A DNA stretch of 64,000 nt, from assembly GCA_022842065.1 (NCBI GenBank), contig JALHQH010000020.1, forward strand, positions 124,001-188,000, given 5' to 3'. The DNA is from Caldilineaceae bacterium (GTDB lineage Bacteria > Chloroflexota > Anaerolineae > Caldilineales > Caldilineaceae). Position numbers and translations under genes: made by a program. Shown here piece by piece: positions 35,999 through 43,205 of the stretch (positions within the stretch are counted from its first letter, which is position 1; every line of letters begins with the position of its first letter). The notes beneath the pieces are model-generated. The model was not told the origin of the DNA, searched no databases, and was given only the letters and a program-made list of their open reading frames with translations.

Positions 35999-38398
35999 AT
36001 GGATCTTTTACGCGGGGTGGTAGAACGGATCACCTATCACAATGAAGAAACGGGCTATACAGTTGCCAAGGTGACGCCGGAAAAACGCGGGCCCGCCGCC
36101 TTTGGCCGCGACTATCAAGTGCCCGTGGTTGGCAATATGCTGGGTGTCAATGTCGGCGAATCGGTGGAGTTGACGGGGCGCTGGACGATTCACGCGGAGT
36201 ATGGCAAACAGTTTGTTGTCGAAAGTATGCGGACCGTGTTGCCGGCGACGGTGGCCGGGATTGAAAAGTATCTGGGCAGTGGGTTGATTCGGGGGGTTGG
36301 GCCGGTGACGGCCAAGCGCATTGTCAAACATTTTGGCGTCGAGACATTGACAATGATTGAAGAGCAACCCCATCGGCTCAACGAGGTGCCCGGCGTTGGC
36401 CGTGTGCGCACGCAGATGATCACCGCGGCGTGGGAAGAGCAGAAGGCGATCAAGGAAGTGATGCTCTTCCTGCAAAGCCATGGGGTGAGCACCAGCTTGG
36501 CCACCAAGATCTATAAATTTTATGGCGACAACGCGATTGGTGTGGTGCGGCAAGATCCCTACCGCCTCGCCCGCGACATCTTTGGCATTGGTTTTCTCAC
36601 TGCCGACCGCATCGCCCAATCCATGGGCCTTGCCCCTGATGCTCCCGAACGGGTCGCCGCCGGGATCGCCTATGCGCTCAGCCAGGCGACCGATGATGGT
36701 CATGTCTTTTTGCCGACGTCCGAACTGGTGCGCCAATCGGTGGAACTGTTGGATGTGACGCCGCAGCAGATCGGTTTGGGCTTGGTGCGGCTGTGGGGCG
36801 AAGAGCAGGTGAAAGTCACCGCCACGCCCGGCGCAGAAGAGATGATCTTGCCGATTGCGCCCCGCCCCGTTGACGCGATTCCCCAACTCATTGCCGAGCA
36901 GGGGCAGATCTATGCCGCCGCCACGCCGGCCCAAGCCGAAAAGCTGTTGCAGGCCGAAAACGCCATCTATCTCACCAGTCTCTATTATAGTGAAGTGGGG
37001 GTCGCTGGGCGGATCAAACGGCTGCTGCGCGACGGCGAAAGTCGTTTTGATCACTTCCGTATGACGCGCTTTGATTGGACCGCGGCCTTTACCGCCGCCG
37101 AGCGCCACCACGGCCTGAAACTCGCCCCACAGCAACATGGGGCGATTCGTGCCGCGCTGACTCATCGTTTTACCGTGTTGACTGGTGGCCCAGGCACCGG
37201 CAAAACCACCTCAATTCGCGTGCTGTTGCAACTGTGCGAGGCGTATAATCATCAGGTCGTGCTCACCGCACCGACTGGCCGCGCGGCGAAGCGTTTGGCC
37301 GAAACAACCGGGCGCGAGGCGAAAACGATCCATCGCCTGCTCGAATTTAAGCCGGCGGAAGGGATGGCCTTTCAGCGCAACGAAGAGAACCCGTTGGAAG
37401 GCGATCTACTGATCGTTGACGAAGCCTCCATGCTTGATCTCGTGCTGACCAATCACTTGCTCAAAGCGATTCCGCCGGGGATGCATCTGCTGCTCGTCGG
37501 CGATGTCGATCAGCTGCCTAGTGTGGGCGCGGGGAATGTCTTGAAAGATCTGATCGCTGCAGTGGAAGGAGCCGACGTCGGTCGTCCGTCATTACTTGCG
37601 GGTGCCTTTTGGGCGCGTCAATCTGCTGTCGTCCGCCTGCAAACGATCTTCCGCCAAGAGGCTGGCAGTTACATCATTACCAACGCCCATCGCATCAACG
37701 CCGGTGAGAGCCCGACCGTTGACAACGATCATGCCACCGATTTTTTTCTCTTTCGCACCGAAGAGCCGGAGCGGGCGGCCCAAATCTGTGTGGAATTGGT
37801 GCAGAGCCGGATTCCCAAACGGTTTGCCATTCCGACGCAGGATATTCAGGTGCTCAGCCCCATGCACCGCGGGGTCGTCGGAGTCGGTGCCCTTAATGAG
37901 GCGCTGCAAGCTGCGATCAACCCTGCCTCGCCCCAACGACCGGAGCGACGCATTGGCAATCGCGCCTACCGCGTGGGCGACCGGGTGATGCAGATTCGTA
38001 ACAACTACGATAAAGAAGTTTATAATGGCGACATGGGCATCATCCAAGCGATGGACATGGAGCTGCAAAAAGTTACGGTCACCGTGGATGGGCGACCGGT
38101 AGTCTACGATTTTCTAGAGCTGGATGAACTGGTGCATGCATACGCGATCAGTATTCATAAAAGCCAAGGCAGCGAATTTCCGGCGGTGGTCATCCCTGTT
38201 TTGACCAGCCACTATATGTTGCTGCAGCGTAATTTGCTTTATACTGCGGTTACCCGGGCCCGCCGGCTGGTCGTGCTGGTCGGCCAACCCAAGGCGATTG
38301 CGATGGCGGTCCGCAATAACAAAGTCTCCGAACGGTTCACCGGACTCAGTGAACGTTTGACGGGCGTTGCGGTAAGCGAGATAATAGGTGACAGTTAA
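35999..38398 (+). CDS. recD2: RecD2-type ATP-dependent DNA helicase
   Basis: A 799-residue SF1B helicase of the RecD2/TraA group. The N-terminal OB-like part begins MDLLRGVVERITYHNEETGY, followed by helix-hairpin-helix elements (GSGLIRGVGPVTAKRIVKHF and LNEVPGVGRVR). The motor has Walker A GGPGTGKT at 396-403, motif Ia VVLTAPTGRAAKRLAETTG, Walker B LLIVDEASMLDLVL, LLVGDVDQLPSVGAG, and the C-terminal AYAISIHKSQGSEFPAVVIP and LLYTAVTRARRLVVLVG. RecD2 enzymes work without RecBC and unwind DNA 5' to 3' in repair and replication-stress tolerance. The ATG at 35999 has no ribosome binding site but fits a leaderless start. Confidence 0.93.
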   Translation: MDLLRGVVERITYHNEETGYTVAKVTPEKRGPAAFGRDYQVPVVGNMLGVNVGESVELTGRWTIHAEYGKQFVVESMRTVLPATVAGIEKYLGSGLIRGVGPVTAKRIVKHFGVETLTMIEEQPHRLNEVPGVGRVRTQMITAAWEEQKAIKEVMLFLQSHGVSTSLATKIYKFYGDNAIGVVRQDPYRLARDIFGIGFLTADRIAQSMGLAPDAPERVAAGIAYALSQATDDGHVFLPTSELVRQSVELLDVTPQQIGLGLVRLWGEEQVKVTATPGAEEMILPIAPRPVDAIPQLIAEQGQIYAAATPAQAEKLLQAENAIYLTSLYYSEVGVAGRIKRLLRDGESRFDHFRMTRFDWTAAFTAAERHHGLKLAPQQHGAIRAALTHRFTVLTGGPGTGKTTSIRVLLQLCEAYNHQVVLTAPTGRAAKRLAETTGREAKTIHRLLEFKPAEGMAFQRNEENPLEGDLLIVDEASMLDLVLTNHLLKAIPPGMHLLLVGDVDQLPSVGAGNVLKDLIAAVEGADVGRPSLLAGAFWARQSAVVRLQTIFRQEAGSYIITNAHRINAGESPTVDNDHATDFFLFRTEEPERAAQICVELVQSRIPKRFAIPTQDIQVLSPMHRGVVGVGALNEALQAAINPASPQRPERRIGNRAYRVGDRVMQIRNNYDKEVYNGDMGIIQAMDMELQKVTVTVDGRPVVYDFLELDELVHAYAISIHKSQGSEFPAVVIPVLTSHYMLLQRNLLYTAVTRARRLVVLVGQPKAIAMAVRNNKVSERFTGLSERLTGVAVSEIIGDS

Positions 38399-38410
38399 AT
38401 TAGTCGTTTA

Positions 38411-38539
38411 GTCGTGTGGTCAAGTAGTCGCGTGGTTGTTTGGTCATTGGATGGTTGTTACTGATCTTGCCTGATTAATTATCGGGAGAACCGCTGGGCT
38501 ATATGACCAAACGACGACGCGACTAATCGACCAAGCGAC
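38411..38539. repeat. Iterated-word palindrome after recD2
   Basis: Left arm 38411-38447 pairs with 38503-38539 at most positions (about 29 of 37). Both arms consist of repeated gtcg, tggtc and tagtcg words. It probably forms a long mRNA hairpin at the end of the recD2 transcript. Confidence 0.65.
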
Positions 38540-38562
38540 CAAAATCCTGAAAGGATCAACAA

Positions 38563-39321
38563 ATGCTTCCCATTGCTGTGCAACTTTATAGTTTGCGCAA
38601 TCTACAGATGCCCTTCCCCGCATTGCTGGCCGAAGTCGCCGCGATTGGCTACACCGGTGTCGAGACGATTGGTACGCACAATCTGTCTGCCGACGAGATG
38701 AAGCGGCTGCTGCGCCAAAATGGCCTGCGCGCCTGTTCCAGCCACGTCGCGCTCAAAGTGTTGCAAAGTGATCTCGATGGCGTGATTGCCTTTAACCAGG
38801 CGATCGGCAACCAGGTGATCGTCCTCCCCTTTTTGGCCCCTGAAGATCGGGGCGCGACCGGCAGCGCGTGGACCCAACTGGGTGAGCAACTTAACCTGAT
38901 TGGCCAACGTTGCAGCGCCGAAGGGATGCAACTGCTCTATCACAACCACGCCTTTGAGATGGAAAAAATCGAAGGCAAACTCGCGATTGACTGGATGATG
39001 GAGGCCGCCTCTGCCGTCAACGTCGGTTTTGAGATGGATCTGGCCTGGGTAGCGCGTGGTGGCGTCGATGGCGTTGAATTGCTCGGTCGTTATCAAGGCC
39101 GTTGCCCCCGCGTCCACTGCAAGGATCTCGCCCCCGCAGGCGAGAACGAAGATCAGATGGGCTTTGCCGACGTCGGCCACGGCACCCTCGATTGGTCAAA
39201 ACTGCTGCCGGCCGCCAAAAAAGCCGGTGCCGAGTGGTACATTGTGGAACACGATCTGCCCAAGGAACCGCTGGTCAGCGTCCGCCGCAGCTTTGAATTC
39301 CTCAAGGGTCAATTGAGCTGA
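38563..39321 (+). CDS. Sugar phosphate isomerase/epimerase (xylose isomerase-like TIM barrel)
   Basis: A 252-residue TIM-barrel protein of the AP-endonuclease-2/xylose isomerase-like group. Segments include MLPIAVQLYSLRNLQ at the start, GYTGVETIGTHNLSADEMKR, a metal-site glutamate region LLYHNHAFEMEKI, VGFEMDLAWVARGG, VHCKDLAPAGE and the ending WYIVEHDLP. The histidines and acids at these positions are the usual divalent-metal ligands. Members isomerise or epimerise inositols, sugars or related compounds; the substrate is not evident. ATG 38563 has gaaagg about 9 bases upstream. It is flanked on both sides by iterated-word palindromes and followed by a PIG-L gene in the same direction. Confidence 0.88.
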   Translation: MLPIAVQLYSLRNLQMPFPALLAEVAAIGYTGVETIGTHNLSADEMKRLLRQNGLRACSSHVALKVLQSDLDGVIAFNQAIGNQVIVLPFLAPEDRGATGSAWTQLGEQLNLIGQRCSAEGMQLLYHNHAFEMEKIEGKLAIDWMMEAASAVNVGFEMDLAWVARGGVDGVELLGRYQGRCPRVHCKDLAPAGENEDQMGFADVGHGTLDWSKLLPAAKKAGAEWYIVEHDLPKEPLVSVRRSFEFLKGQLS

Positions 39322-39326
39322 ATGTA

Positions 39327-39429
39327 ATGCGTGAAACGTGATGCGTGAAACGTGATTTTTCGTTAAGCACTTAACATGCGCCTACGGCCTATCACGCAGC
39401 ATGCAGCACGTTTCACGTTTCACGTTTTA
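39327..39429. repeat. Iterated-word palindrome between isomerase and PIG-L genes
   Basis: The left part has two copies of atgcgtgaaacgtg in direct orientation; the right part has cacgtttcacgtttcacg, complementary to them. The block can fold as one hairpin and occupies the spacer almost completely. Confidence 0.65.
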
Positions 39430-39460
39430 ATTAGAGCAGCGCTAAAAGGAGTTGGCACGC

Positions 39461-40228
39461 GTGAGCAAGAGCACTTATACCCCCCACCGGGCGATGGCGA
39501 TTGTGGCCCATCCGGATGATATTGAATTTGGCTCGGTTGGTACAATTGCCCGCTGGGTACAGGAAGGCTGTGCTGTCGCCTATGTCTTGGTGACCAGTGG
39601 TGATGTGGGCATTGCCGAGCCGGGGATGACTAAGGCCCGGGCGGCTGAAATTCGCGAAGTAGAAACCCTGGCCGCTGCGAAAATTGTCGGCGTCAGTGAT
39701 GTAACTTTCCTGCGCGTGCCCGATGGCATGGTCGAAAACACGATGGAACTGCGCAAGCGGCTGGTCCGCGAAATTCGCCGCTTCAAACCCGAAGTGATTA
39801 TCGCCATGGACCCGACGATGATGTTCACCCCGATGGGCGGCATCAACCATCCCGATCACCGCGCCGTGGGCGAAGCGACGATGGATGCGATCTTCCCAGC
39901 CTGTGGACAGCCCAACCTTTTTCAAGAGCTGGAAGAGGAAGGCATCTATGCCCACAAGGTGCGCAAGGTTTACGTTGCCTCGCGCGGCCAGGGTGATACC
40001 TTTATCGACATCAGCAACACGATTGATCTGAAGATCGAGGCTCTTAAAGCACACGTGAGCCAGGTGGGTGCGATGGAAGGGTTGGAGGAGCGCATCCGCG
40101 GCTTCTCTGCCACGACTGGTAAAGGCAAAGAGATGGATTTTGCCGAAGCCTTTCGGGTGCTCACGATTGAGAGCGACGAAACCTGGGCGCGGCTGCTTGA
40201 GCAGCAAAAGGCGATCCGCGCCGCCTAA
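39461..40228 (+). CDS. PIG-L family deacetylase
   Basis: A 255-residue LmbE/PIG-L zinc hydrolase. The metal-binding motif AHPDDIEFGSVG lies at about residues 16-27, and the second histidine pair in GGINHPDHRAVGEA near 126-139. The family removes acetyl groups from N-acetylglucosaminyl compounds such as mycothiol, bacillithiol or teicoplanin-type precursors, or from other amides. A GTG at 39461 is chosen because aaggag sits 9 bases upstream; a TTG at 39452 abuts that site. Residues IYAHKVRKVYVASRGQGDTF mark the usual C-terminal substrate region. Whether it makes a low-molecular-weight thiol cannot be said, as no partner gene is adjacent. Confidence 0.88.
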   Translation: MSKSTYTPHRAMAIVAHPDDIEFGSVGTIARWVQEGCAVAYVLVTSGDVGIAEPGMTKARAAEIREVETLAAAKIVGVSDVTFLRVPDGMVENTMELRKRLVREIRRFKPEVIIAMDPTMMFTPMGGINHPDHRAVGEATMDAIFPACGQPNLFQELEEEGIYAHKVRKVYVASRGQGDTFIDISNTIDLKIEALKAHVSQVGAMEGLEERIRGFSATTGKGKEMDFAEAFRVLTIESDETWARLLEQQKAIRAA

Positions 40229-40247
40229 TCGTTGTTAAGATTTTTCT

Positions 40248-40310
40248 AAAACACGGGTTGCAGCAAAGCCGGATCAACGGTCGATTCGCTTTGCCTGCCG
40301 CCCGTGTTTT
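40248..40310 (+). terminator. Intrinsic terminator-like hairpin after PIG-L gene
   Basis: aaaacacggg at 40248-40257 pairs with cccgtgtttt at 40301-40310, and inner cagcaaagc pairs with gctttgcctg. The hairpin begins 20 bases after the stop and ends with a T-run. Confidence 0.65.
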
Positions 40311-40409
40311 CGTGTCCAGTGACGACCGACGGTCGACCGACGACCGGCGGCTGAGCTCGTCGAAGCCATAGGTCGCCAGTCGCCAGTCGTTATAGAAACT
40401 AAGCTACCC

Positions 40410-42122
40410 ATGTTCGAATTACGTCTACATCAACAGGCTGCGATCCAAGCGGCGCTGAATAAACCAATCGGCGGCGTTTTAACCGCAGTCATCCCCCCTG
40501 GCGGTGGCAAGACCATTCTCGCCTTGTCGGTGCTTGATGCGCTGCACAAAACGCGGCGCATCGACGCAGCCATCGTCCTTACCCCCCGTTTGGGGCTCTG
40601 TTCCCAGTTCGAGCTGGACTGGAAGTCGGTGCGCGCCCACTTTCAGCCCAGCGCGATGGGTGCGATTGTCCACCGCGAGAATGCCGCGCTCAACAGCTTG
40701 CGCGGCTTTGGGTATGTGAGCAGTTATCAATCGCTCTGTGCCGACCCTGCCGCGCATCGCCTCTTCGCTCGTCGCCACAAAGGGCGGCTTGCGCTTGTCT
40801 GTGACGAGGCGCACTACCTGGGCGAAAAGCTCTATGGCAGTGGTGATACCACGCAGGCTGCCAAAATTTTAGGCGAGCTCGACGAATTTGCCGCCTTCAA
40901 GCTGGTGATGACCGGCACCCCCTACCGCGCCGATGACAACCCGATCATCTTTGCGGACTACAGCGACGAGGGGCGCATCCGTGCGGATGTCGAGCTAACC
41001 TATGGCGATGGCGTGGCCCAAGGTTTTCTCCGTCCGCTCGATGCTACCCTCTTTGACGGCAAGCTCTACCAGACGCGTCGTCGCCAACACCAAGGCAAAA
41101 CGCGCTACGCCACCGAAGAGGTCGAACTGCGCTACACCAGCCAGCAGTTGACCAAAGTCGCCACCGATCCGCAATTTTGGGAAGTCGCGGCCCGTCATGC
41201 CTTGGAGAAGGTCAAAGAGTTACAGGAGATTTGGCCGCGCTACTGTGGCATTGTCGGCTGTGCGAACCAAGCCCATGCGCGCGAAGTCCTGGCCTTTTTG
41301 CAAGGGTTGGGTGCGCGCTGTCTGCTGGCCGTCTCTGATGACAACAACGCTCATGACAATCTGCGCCTCTTTAAAAATGGTGGCTGGGATATGTTGGTCA
41401 CCGTCGGCATGGCCCACGTTGGTTATGATTACAAACCGATTGCCGTTGCCGCCGTACTCAACGGCATTCGCGAGTTCAATTGGCTTGATCAATTCACGAT
41501 GCGTGCCGGGCGCATGGCCCCCGAACGTCCTAATGAAGAGCAGACCGCCTGGATCTTCGGCATCAACGACCGCGCCATGCGTAAATATGTGACCACCAAA
41601 CGGGTCGAAGCACAACGGGCGATCCGGCTGTTGGAGGAAAGCTGTGGGGCCAAGACGGCCTCTGATGTCAGCCCCGGCAGTGGTGAAGGGCCGCGCCTGG
41701 TTTATCATGGCATTTCGTTGGAGGGGATTGCCGGCATTGGTTTTGGCCATAATGGCTATTCGGCTGAGCTGGAAGAAGAAGAGGCCGCCAACGATGCCAC
41801 ACCCGTTGCGGATGATGGCGAACTCTTCACGGAAAAGGAAAAACGCGAACAACTACGCCGCCGTCGCCACGGCTTGGTCAACCAATATGCGGGTAAACTG
41901 CATGGCCAGGTCAACGGAGATACGATCCGCCAGGTCAACGCCCTGCTGTTGCAACGTTTCGGCAAACCGGTCAACTTGTGTAGCCCGGAGGAGTTGCTGC
42001 GCCAGATTGCCTGGTTGGAAAGCACCCTTGGTCTGGCCGTTGAAGCGGAAAAGCCGGCCGAGAAGCCACCTGCCTCACTGGACGATGAGAAAGTGGAGTA
42101 TATCCAGGCTGGATTATTTTAG
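40410..42122 (+). CDS. SF2 DEAD/DEAH-box helicase
   Basis: A 570-residue superfamily 2 helicase. Domain 1 has RLHQQAAIQAALNKPIGG (Q-motif region), Walker A PPGGGKT at about residues 30-36, motif Ia VLTPRLGLCSQFELDW, the DEAH box VCDEAHYLGEKLYG near 130 and motif III MTGTPYR. Domain 2 contains GIVGCANQAHAREVLAFLQG, MLVTVGMAHVGYDYKP and the arginine-finger region FTMRAGRMAPERPNEEQTAW. The last 100 residues are acidic then basic (KREQLRRRRHGLVNQYAGKL) and unassigned. It resembles type III restriction or UvrB-like translocases, but no methylase, nuclease or PLD partner adjoins, so it is a solitary helicase. A defence role is possible but unsupported. Confidence 0.85.
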   Translation: MFELRLHQQAAIQAALNKPIGGVLTAVIPPGGGKTILALSVLDALHKTRRIDAAIVLTPRLGLCSQFELDWKSVRAHFQPSAMGAIVHRENAALNSLRGFGYVSSYQSLCADPAAHRLFARRHKGRLALVCDEAHYLGEKLYGSGDTTQAAKILGELDEFAAFKLVMTGTPYRADDNPIIFADYSDEGRIRADVELTYGDGVAQGFLRPLDATLFDGKLYQTRRRQHQGKTRYATEEVELRYTSQQLTKVATDPQFWEVAARHALEKVKELQEIWPRYCGIVGCANQAHAREVLAFLQGLGARCLLAVSDDNNAHDNLRLFKNGGWDMLVTVGMAHVGYDYKPIAVAAVLNGIREFNWLDQFTMRAGRMAPERPNEEQTAWIFGINDRAMRKYVTTKRVEAQRAIRLLEESCGAKTASDVSPGSGEGPRLVYHGISLEGIAGIGFGHNGYSAELEEEEAANDATPVADDGELFTEKEKREQLRRRRHGLVNQYAGKLHGQVNGDTIRQVNALLLQRFGKPVNLCSPEELLRQIAWLESTLGLAVEAEKPAEKPPASLDDEKVEYIQAGLF

Positions 42123-42167
42123 TGTAAACCGGCGTATTACGCAGGGAAGCGTCGATATGCCATAGAT

Positions 42168-42197
42168 TTGACTTAGTACTCTATGTAGTACTACAAT
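42168..42197 (+). promoter_or_regulatory. hicAB promoter with palindromic operator in the spacer
   Basis: A -35 element ttgact (42168-42173) and a -10 element tacaat (42192-42197) are 18 bases apart. The spacer carries an inverted repeat, tagtact (42174-42180) with agtacta (42187-42193). A repressor bound here would block RNA polymerase, as expected for autoregulation by HicB. Confidence 0.65.
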
Positions 42198-42301
42198 GAC
42201 TGAGCATAGATTTTAATTGACTCAAATTCTTTTCTGCTATGTAAAATAAATAAAATCAATCAAGTCTGGCCCTGTGGCTAAACCATAAGTTGACGTTTTC
42301 A

Positions 42302-42535
42302 ATGACAAAACGTGAGAAGCAACTCAGCCAGTTGCGTAATAATCCGAAAAATGTGCGCTTTGACGAACTTGACACAATATTACTGGGGTTAGGATTTGAA
42401 AAGCGTCAACGTGGTACAAGCCATGCGGTTTATACACGGGAAAAACATCGCATCACGATACCATTTCGTAAGCCATTCATCAAGCCGATTTATGTTAAGC
42501 TAGTACTAGCATTGCTAGATGAGTTGGGAGGATAG
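42302..42535 (+). CDS. hicA: Type II toxin HicA
   Basis: A 77-residue HicA mRNA interferase with the double-stranded-RNA-binding-like fold. It reads MTKREKQLSQLRNNPKNVRF, then DTILLGLGFEKRQRGTSHAV, with the catalytic histidine probably His41 in GTSH, followed by RITIPFRKPFIKPIYVKLVL. HicA cleaves mRNA until bound by HicB. The ATG at 42302 is chosen over the TTG at 42290; neither has a strong ribosome binding site, which is common for toxins. hicB begins 5 bases after the stop. The surroundings are more AT-rich than the adjoining genes, suggesting acquisition. Confidence 0.9.
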   Translation: MTKREKQLSQLRNNPKNVRFDELDTILLGLGFEKRQRGTSHAVYTREKHRITIPFRKPFIKPIYVKLVLALLDELGG

Positions 42536-42540
42536 TCAAG

Positions 42541-42942
42541 ATGACACAGCAGAAAAAACTCACACGAACAGTAGAAGAATACTTGGCCTTACCTTACACC
42601 GTCGAAGTTCACCGCGACACAACGGATGGTGATGTTGCCTATATAGCACGGGTGGTTGAACTGCCCGGCTGCTTTACCCAGGCCGATACGTTTGAAGAAT
42701 TGGAAGTGATGGTACAGGATGCCATGCACGCTTGGATCGAAAGTGCTTTGGAAGATGGCGTTGCGATTCCAGAACCGCGCGCTACTGAGCAATACAGTGG
42801 TAAATTTGTCGTGCGGATTCCACGCACCTTGCATCGGCAGTTGGCCGTCGTTGCGGAACGCGAAGGGGTGAGCCTCAACGCGTTCGTCAGTAGTACCTTA
42901 GCCCAAGCTGTCGGTCCAGCCAACACTCCTCTCGCTCAATAA
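42541..42942 (+). CDS. hicB: Type II antitoxin HicB
   Basis: A 133-residue HicB antitoxin. The N-terminal partial RNase H-like fold contains YTVEVHRDTTDGDVAYIARV, then VELPGCFTQADTFEELEVMV and QDAMHAWIESALEDGVAIPE. The C-terminal 45 residues (FVVRIPRTLHRQLAVVAERE, then VSLNAFVSSTLAQAV) form a ribbon-helix-helix DNA-binding domain, so it can both neutralise HicA and repress the promoter at 42168. A purine-rich site (gggaggatag) precedes the ATG. The RHH class of HicB is consistent with a short palindromic operator. Confidence 0.92.
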   Translation: MTQQKKLTRTVEEYLALPYTVEVHRDTTDGDVAYIARVVELPGCFTQADTFEELEVMVQDAMHAWIESALEDGVAIPEPRATEQYSGKFVVRIPRTLHRQLAVVAEREGVSLNAFVSSTLAQAVGPANTPLAQ

Positions 42943-43205
42943 AACCTGCTACGTCTCCGACCTAACGATCCTCTTAATTTCCCGCCAGCGCGACACCTAT
43001 CAGTACAACATATGCCTGATGGAACGGCCTGCGGTTGCCCTTATACTGGGGACAGCAAAACTATCCGCGGCTTGCCGGCGTGCTGCCATCGCTCACCAGA
43101 TCAGTTGCTGTGCCACCACAAACTGTCGATAGGATCTGATTGCAATTCGGTCAACCAGGGCAATGATGCTGATTGCCCGACAGCATGTGAGCACTCATTA
43201 ACTAT

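Noticed and set aside
36008..37165. A 385-codon open frame antisense to recD2
   Set aside because: It lies entirely inside a well-conserved helicase gene and shows no domain of its own.
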